This document shows positions 60,930 to 64,000 of a stretch of DNA of 64,000 nucleotides, piece after piece. The position numbers were made by a program, and so were the translations under genes. The notes under the pieces were generated by a model that worked only from the letters and a program-made list of their open reading frames with translations, had not been told where the DNA came from and made no database searches. Each line of letters starts with the position of its first letter. Position 1 is the first letter of the stretch. This stretch comes from CAHJXG01 sp964235485 (GTDB taxonomy: Bacteria > Pseudomonadota > Alphaproteobacteria > Acetobacterales > Acetobacteraceae), in assembly GCA_964235485.1 (NCBI GenBank), contig CAXSAZ010000015.1:23131-87130 (forward strand), given 5' to 3'.

Positions 60930-62159
60930 ATGCTTGACCTGATCGTGCGCCGCGCCTCGGTCCTCGACGGCGCGGCGCTGCTGGGTCGCGACATCGGCAT
61001 CGCGGCGGGGCGGATCGCGGCCATTGAGCCCGCGCTGCCCGGCGGCGGCCCGGAGATCGACGCCGGGCACTGCCTCGTCGTGCCCGGCCTGATCGAGACG
61101 CACCTCCATCTCGACAAGACCTGCATCCTGGACCGCTGCCGCGCGGAGGAGGGCACGCTGGCCGAGGCGGTGCGGGAAACCGCCGCGGCCAAGCGGGGCT
61201 TCACCGCGGAGGATGTCTATGCCCGCGGGCGCCGAACGCTGGAACGCTGCATCGCCCACGGCACCATGCACGTCCGCACCCATGTCGAGCTGGATCCCGT
61301 CGTCGGCACCGCCGGTTTCGACGGCGTGCGCCAGTTGGCGCAGGACTACGCCTGGGCAGTCGATATGGAGCTTTGCGCCTTCCCGCAGGAGGGCCTGCTG
61401 AACAACCCGGGCACGGAGGCCCTGCTGGTGGGGGCGCTGCGCCAGGGGGCAAAGGTGCTGGGCGCCGCGCCCTACACCGACAGCGACCCGCGCGGGCAGA
61501 TCGACCGCATCTTCGCCCTCGCCCGGGAGTTCGACGTCGATATCGACATGCACCTCGACCTTGCCGAGACCACGGACGGGATGCAGGTCGAGTATGTCTG
61601 CCGCAAGACGGAGGAGTACGGCTGGGGCGGCCGGGTCGCGGTGGGCCACGCGACCCAGCTTTCGCTGGTGCCGCGGGCGCGATACGGCGCCATCGCGGCG
61701 CAGTTGGCGCAGGCCGGGGTGGCCGTCACGATCCTGCCGGCGACCGACCTGTACCTCATGGGCCGCAGCCACGACCATGCCGTGCCGCGCGGCGTGGTGC
61801 CGGCCGAGCCGTTGCGGCGCGCCGGGGTGACGTGCTCGCTCGCGACCAACAACGTCTTGAACCCGTTCACGCCTTATGGCGACGGGTCGCTGATCCGGAT
61901 TGCCAACCTTTACGCCAACGTGTGCCACGTCGCGCGCCCGGCGGAGCTGGCGGGGTGCCTCGACATGGTTACGGGGTCGGCGGCGCGGCTGATGCGGCTG
62001 CCGGGCTACGGCATCGCCGTGGGCTTTGCCGCGGACCTGGTGGCCATCGACGCGGCGAACCCGGCCGATGCCGTTGCCACGGTCGCGCAGCCGCTTTGGG
62101 GCTTGAAGAATGGCCGGCGCAGCTTCACGCGGCCCCGGGCGATCCTGCACCGGCCTTGA
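60930..62159 (+). CDS. cytosine deaminase-like amidohydrolase
   Basis: This 409-aa TIM-barrel metallohydrolase is of the CodA/AtzC type. Metal ligands are H58 and H60 (IETHLHLDK) and the histidine of VAVGHATQLS, with DIDMHLDLAETTD for the substrate-side residues. Where CodA has its catalytic aspartate (HDD), this protein has N307 (LATNNVLNPFTPYGDG), so either chemistry or substrate differs. No leader is present. The C-terminal beta-sandwich (AADLVAIDA) is typical. The substrate could be a ring amide or amidine. Confidence 0.85.
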   Translation: MLDLIVRRASVLDGAALLGRDIGIAAGRIAAIEPALPGGGPEIDAGHCLVVPGLIETHLHLDKTCILDRCRAEEGTLAEAVRETAAAKRGFTAEDVYARGRRTLERCIAHGTMHVRTHVELDPVVGTAGFDGVRQLAQDYAWAVDMELCAFPQEGLLNNPGTEALLVGALRQGAKVLGAAPYTDSDPRGQIDRIFALAREFDVDIDMHLDLAETTDGMQVEYVCRKTEEYGWGGRVAVGHATQLSLVPRARYGAIAAQLAQAGVAVTILPATDLYLMGRSHDHAVPRGVVPAEPLRRAGVTCSLATNNVLNPFTPYGDGSLIRIANLYANVCHVARPAELAGCLDMVTGSAARLMRLPGYGIAVGFAADLVAIDAANPADAVATVAQPLWGLKNGRRSFTRPRAILHRP

Positions 62160-62245
62160 CCGCATTCACATGTTTGCAGGTGCGAAAACCCGCAAGCCTC
62201 CCAAGTGCTCCACCTACTCCGCTTCCACTCTGACAGGCACGGCGC

Positions 62246-63001
62246 ATGGACTCGCACACTTTGCTTTGGCTGACGACGTTCATCATGACAGGCGGGGGAT
62301 TGTTCATCCTCCTGACCGGCAAGCGGCGCACGCCGTCGGAGGAGCTGCATACGGTGCTGCACGGCATCGTGCCGCTGATTGCCGCTTGTTCCTACTTCGC
62401 GATGGCCACCGGCCAGGGCGCGGCGGTCCTGGGCGCGGACGCGGGGGCGGCGGGGACCGGCGCCGGGCACATCTTCTACTTCGCCCGCTACATCGACTGG
62501 GCCTTCACCACGCCGCTGCTCCTGGTGACGCTGTGCATGACCGCCATGCACGCCGGGGAGAAGCGGGCCGGGGCGTTTGCCGGGATCGTGCTGGCGGACC
62601 TCCTGATGATCGCGACGGCGTTCTTCTTCGGCGCGTCGGAGGTCGCTTGGATCAAATGGACGTGGTTCATCATTTCCTGCGTGGCCTTTCTGGGCGTGTA
62701 CTACGTCATCTGGGTTTCCAACATGCAGGCCAACGCGCTGGAGCGGGACGACGTGCAGGCGAACTATCGCCGTGACGCCGCCATCCTGTCGGTGCTGTGG
62801 CTGATCTACCCGATTATCCTGGCCGTAGCGCCGGACGGCCTCCACTGGATCGGCGACACCGCCAGCGTGCTGCTGATTGGCATCCTCGACGTGGTGTCCA
62901 AGGTCGTTTACGGGCTGATGACCGTGGCGTCCGACTCCAAGACGACCGAGCGCGACCTGGCGGAAGCCGGCCGCTCGGCGCCGTTGCGCAAGGCCGCCTG
63001 A
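62246..63001 (+). CDS. microbial rhodopsin (bacteriorhodopsin-like, D-T-T motif)
   Basis: This 251-aa protein has seven predicted helices that bind retinal. The helix C motif is ARYIDWAFTTPLLLVT: R81, counterion D84, T88, but T95 where bacteriorhodopsin has the proton donor aspartate. Helix G has D215 and the Schiff-base lysine K219 (LDVVSKVVYGLM). L92, at the spectral-tuning position, predicts green absorption. It lies directly before blh, so apoprotein and retinal are made together. A light-driven proton pump or sensor is likely; the missing donor residue leaves the transport mode open. Confidence 0.93.
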   Translation: MDSHTLLWLTTFIMTGGGLFILLTGKRRTPSEELHTVLHGIVPLIAACSYFAMATGQGAAVLGADAGAAGTGAGHIFYFARYIDWAFTTPLLLVTLCMTAMHAGEKRAGAFAGIVLADLLMIATAFFFGASEVAWIKWTWFIISCVAFLGVYYVIWVSNMQANALERDDVQANYRRDAAILSVLWLIYPIILAVAPDGLHWIGDTASVLLIGILDVVSKVVYGLMTVASDSKTTERDLAEAGRSAPLRKAA

Positions 63002-63005
63002 CCGT

Positions 63006-63929
63006 ATGACCCCGGCCGCAGGGTGGGCCGGGGCCGGGCCGGCGGCGGCCCGTTCAAGCCCGATGGCTTGGGCGGTCCTGCTGGCCGGGGCGGCGTTGAC
63101 GCTCAGCGCCGTCCTGTCGTCGGATGCCCGGCACGTTTGCGCGCTGGCCGCGGTCGTGGCGCTCGGCGTGCCGCATGGGGCGCTGGATGGCGAGGCCGCC
63201 CGGGCCGTCCTGCGTCCGCGGTTCGGCCGGGCGTGGTTTCCCGTGTTCGCCTTTCCTTACCTCGCCTTGTCCGCCCTCGTGCTCCTGGCCTGGCATCAGG
63301 TGCCGGGGCCGACGCTGGCCGCGTTCCTTCTGGCCTCGGCCTGGCACTTCGGCATGGAGGACGCGGAAGCCGGCAACGGGCTGGAGGTGATCGTGCGGGG
63401 CGGCTTGCCGGTCGCGATGCCGGCGCTGACCCACCCGGAGGCGACCGCCGCCGTGTTCCGAACGGTCGCCGGGGCGCCCTTGCCGCAGTTGCCGGATTGG
63501 CTGTGGGCGGCGGCCATGGCCTGGCTCGCCTTGGCGGCCGTGTGGGCCGGTCACGCGGCGCTGCGCCGGCGGGGGCGGCTGCTGGCCGTGCCGGGCCTGC
63601 TCGCCGGCATGTTCGCCGTGCTGCCGCCGCTGACGGCGTTCGCGATCTACTTCGTGGGCGTGCACGCGCCGGCGCATACCGCGGCGCTGATCCGCAATCC
63701 CGTGCGCGCGCCCAGGGTCCGGGATAAGCGCAGCGCGGTCCTGCTGGCCTTGCCGATCACCGCCTTGACGCTGCTGATCGGCGTGGCGCTGTGGCCGCTC
63801 TACGGCGGCGCGGTTCCGGACCGGCTGCTCGCGCTGACCCTCCAGGGCTTGGCCGCGCTCACCTTGCCGCACATGCTGCTGGATGCGGCCCTGGCCCGGC
63901 ACGAACGCCGGGCCTCGACGCCCGCCTAA
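63006..63929 (+). CDS. blh: beta-carotene 15,15'-dioxygenase, Brp/Blh family
   Basis: This 307-aa membrane enzyme cleaves beta-carotene to retinal. Conserved histidine motifs are GVPHGALD (H57), SAWHFGMED (H114), FVGVHAPAH (H220, H224) and TLPHMLLD (H289), which bind the active-site iron. About eight hydrophobic helices are visible. It begins four bases after the rhodopsin stop, an operon that supplies the chromophore. The carotenoid synthesis genes (crt) are not in the window. Confidence 0.93.
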   Translation: MTPAAGWAGAGPAAARSSPMAWAVLLAGAALTLSAVLSSDARHVCALAAVVALGVPHGALDGEAARAVLRPRFGRAWFPVFAFPYLALSALVLLAWHQVPGPTLAAFLLASAWHFGMEDAEAGNGLEVIVRGGLPVAMPALTHPEATAAVFRTVAGAPLPQLPDWLWAAAMAWLALAAVWAGHAALRRRGRLLAVPGLLAGMFAVLPPLTAFAIYFVGVHAPAHTAALIRNPVRAPRVRDKRSAVLLALPITALTLLIGVALWPLYGGAVPDRLLALTLQGLAALTLPHMLLDAALARHERRASTPA

Positions 63930-63932
63930 CCG

Positions 63933-64000
63933 TCAGCCCTTCAACGCCCGCACCATTGTGCTTCCCAGTGCGGCTGGGCTTTCGGCGACGTGGATGCCGG
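63933..64000 (-). CDS. C-terminal end of a CoA ligase, probably succinyl-CoA ligase alpha subunit (partial)
   Basis: The last 22 codons on the minus strand read GIHVAESPAALGSTMVRALKG and then stop. The pattern resembles the C-terminus of succinyl/malate-CoA ligase alpha subunits. The rest is outside the window, so identity rests on a short match. Confidence 0.45.
   Translation of the reverse strand, partial: GIHVAESPAALGSTMVRALKG

Overview
The window is very GC-rich, densely packed DNA from a bacterial chromosome, most likely an alphaproteobacterium of the Rhodospirillales/Acetobacteraceae type. The evidence is a C4-pathway 5-aminolevulinate synthase, an exported HiPIP, an alphaproteobacterial Fur/Mur-type regulator without the usual CxxC zinc sites, an intracellular PHA depolymerase and a retinal-protein locus. 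The genus cannot be named from sequence alone. No rRNA, tRNA, CRISPR array, intact insertion sequence or prophage was seen.

Layout. 1-11.9 kb: hemA (3' part), HiPIP, a DUF2237 protein, a DUF29 remnant, a molybdopterin oxidoreductase, a frameshifted amidohydrolase, an exported ferritin-like protein, a patatin phospholipase, SelO, a saccharopine-dehydrogenase-like protein, an AT-hook-like protein and a LysR regulator. 12.0-15.9 kb: a tightly overlapping operon of a DUF2064 nucleotidyl/glycosyltransferase, a GT-C membrane glycosyltransferase, a radical SAM/SPASM protein and a polyprenyl-phosphate sugar synthase. 16.2-18.3 kb: a glycogen-debranching-type enzyme. 18.3-21.0 kb: an operon of a galactose-oxidase-type copper radical oxidase, a cytochrome c and a SCO copper chaperone. 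21.4-26.0 kb: a lower-GC GT32 glycosyltransferase, about 0.8 kb without genes, a membrane protein and a large repeat protein. 26.3-28.9 kb: an acyl-CoA dehydrogenase and a HAD phosphatase.

28.9-42.9 kb: the dominant feature, 14 co-directional genes with tiny gaps or overlaps. They combine RutB, RutC and RutD of pyrimidine-ring catabolism, two acetamidase/formamidases (one with a Tat signal), an amidase, a branched-chain/amide/urea-type ABC importer with a fused permease-ATPase, and an NMT1/THI5-type ABC importer. RutA is not in the window. A divergent pair, a cupin-like secreted protein and an SDR, sits at the head of this cluster.

44.7-57.8 kb: a GGDEF-EAL c-di-GMP enzyme, a polysaccharide deacetylase, an MFS transporter, a degenerate GspA-like protein with a small lipoprotein, an isolated flagellin, a second polyprenyl-phosphate-sugar synthase/ArnT-like pair, three unidentified small genes and phaZ. 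58.2-64.0 kb: an SF2 helicase with a good terminator, Fur, a cytosine-deaminase-like amidohydrolase, a microbial rhodopsin with a D-T-T motif directly followed by blh (beta-carotene cleavage to retinal), and the last residues of a likely succinyl-CoA ligase alpha subunit.

Taken together, the genes suggest a heterotroph that scavenges amides and pyrimidines, stores PHA and glycogen-like polymers, decorates its surface with glycans, and probably supplements its energy budget with light through a retinal protein.
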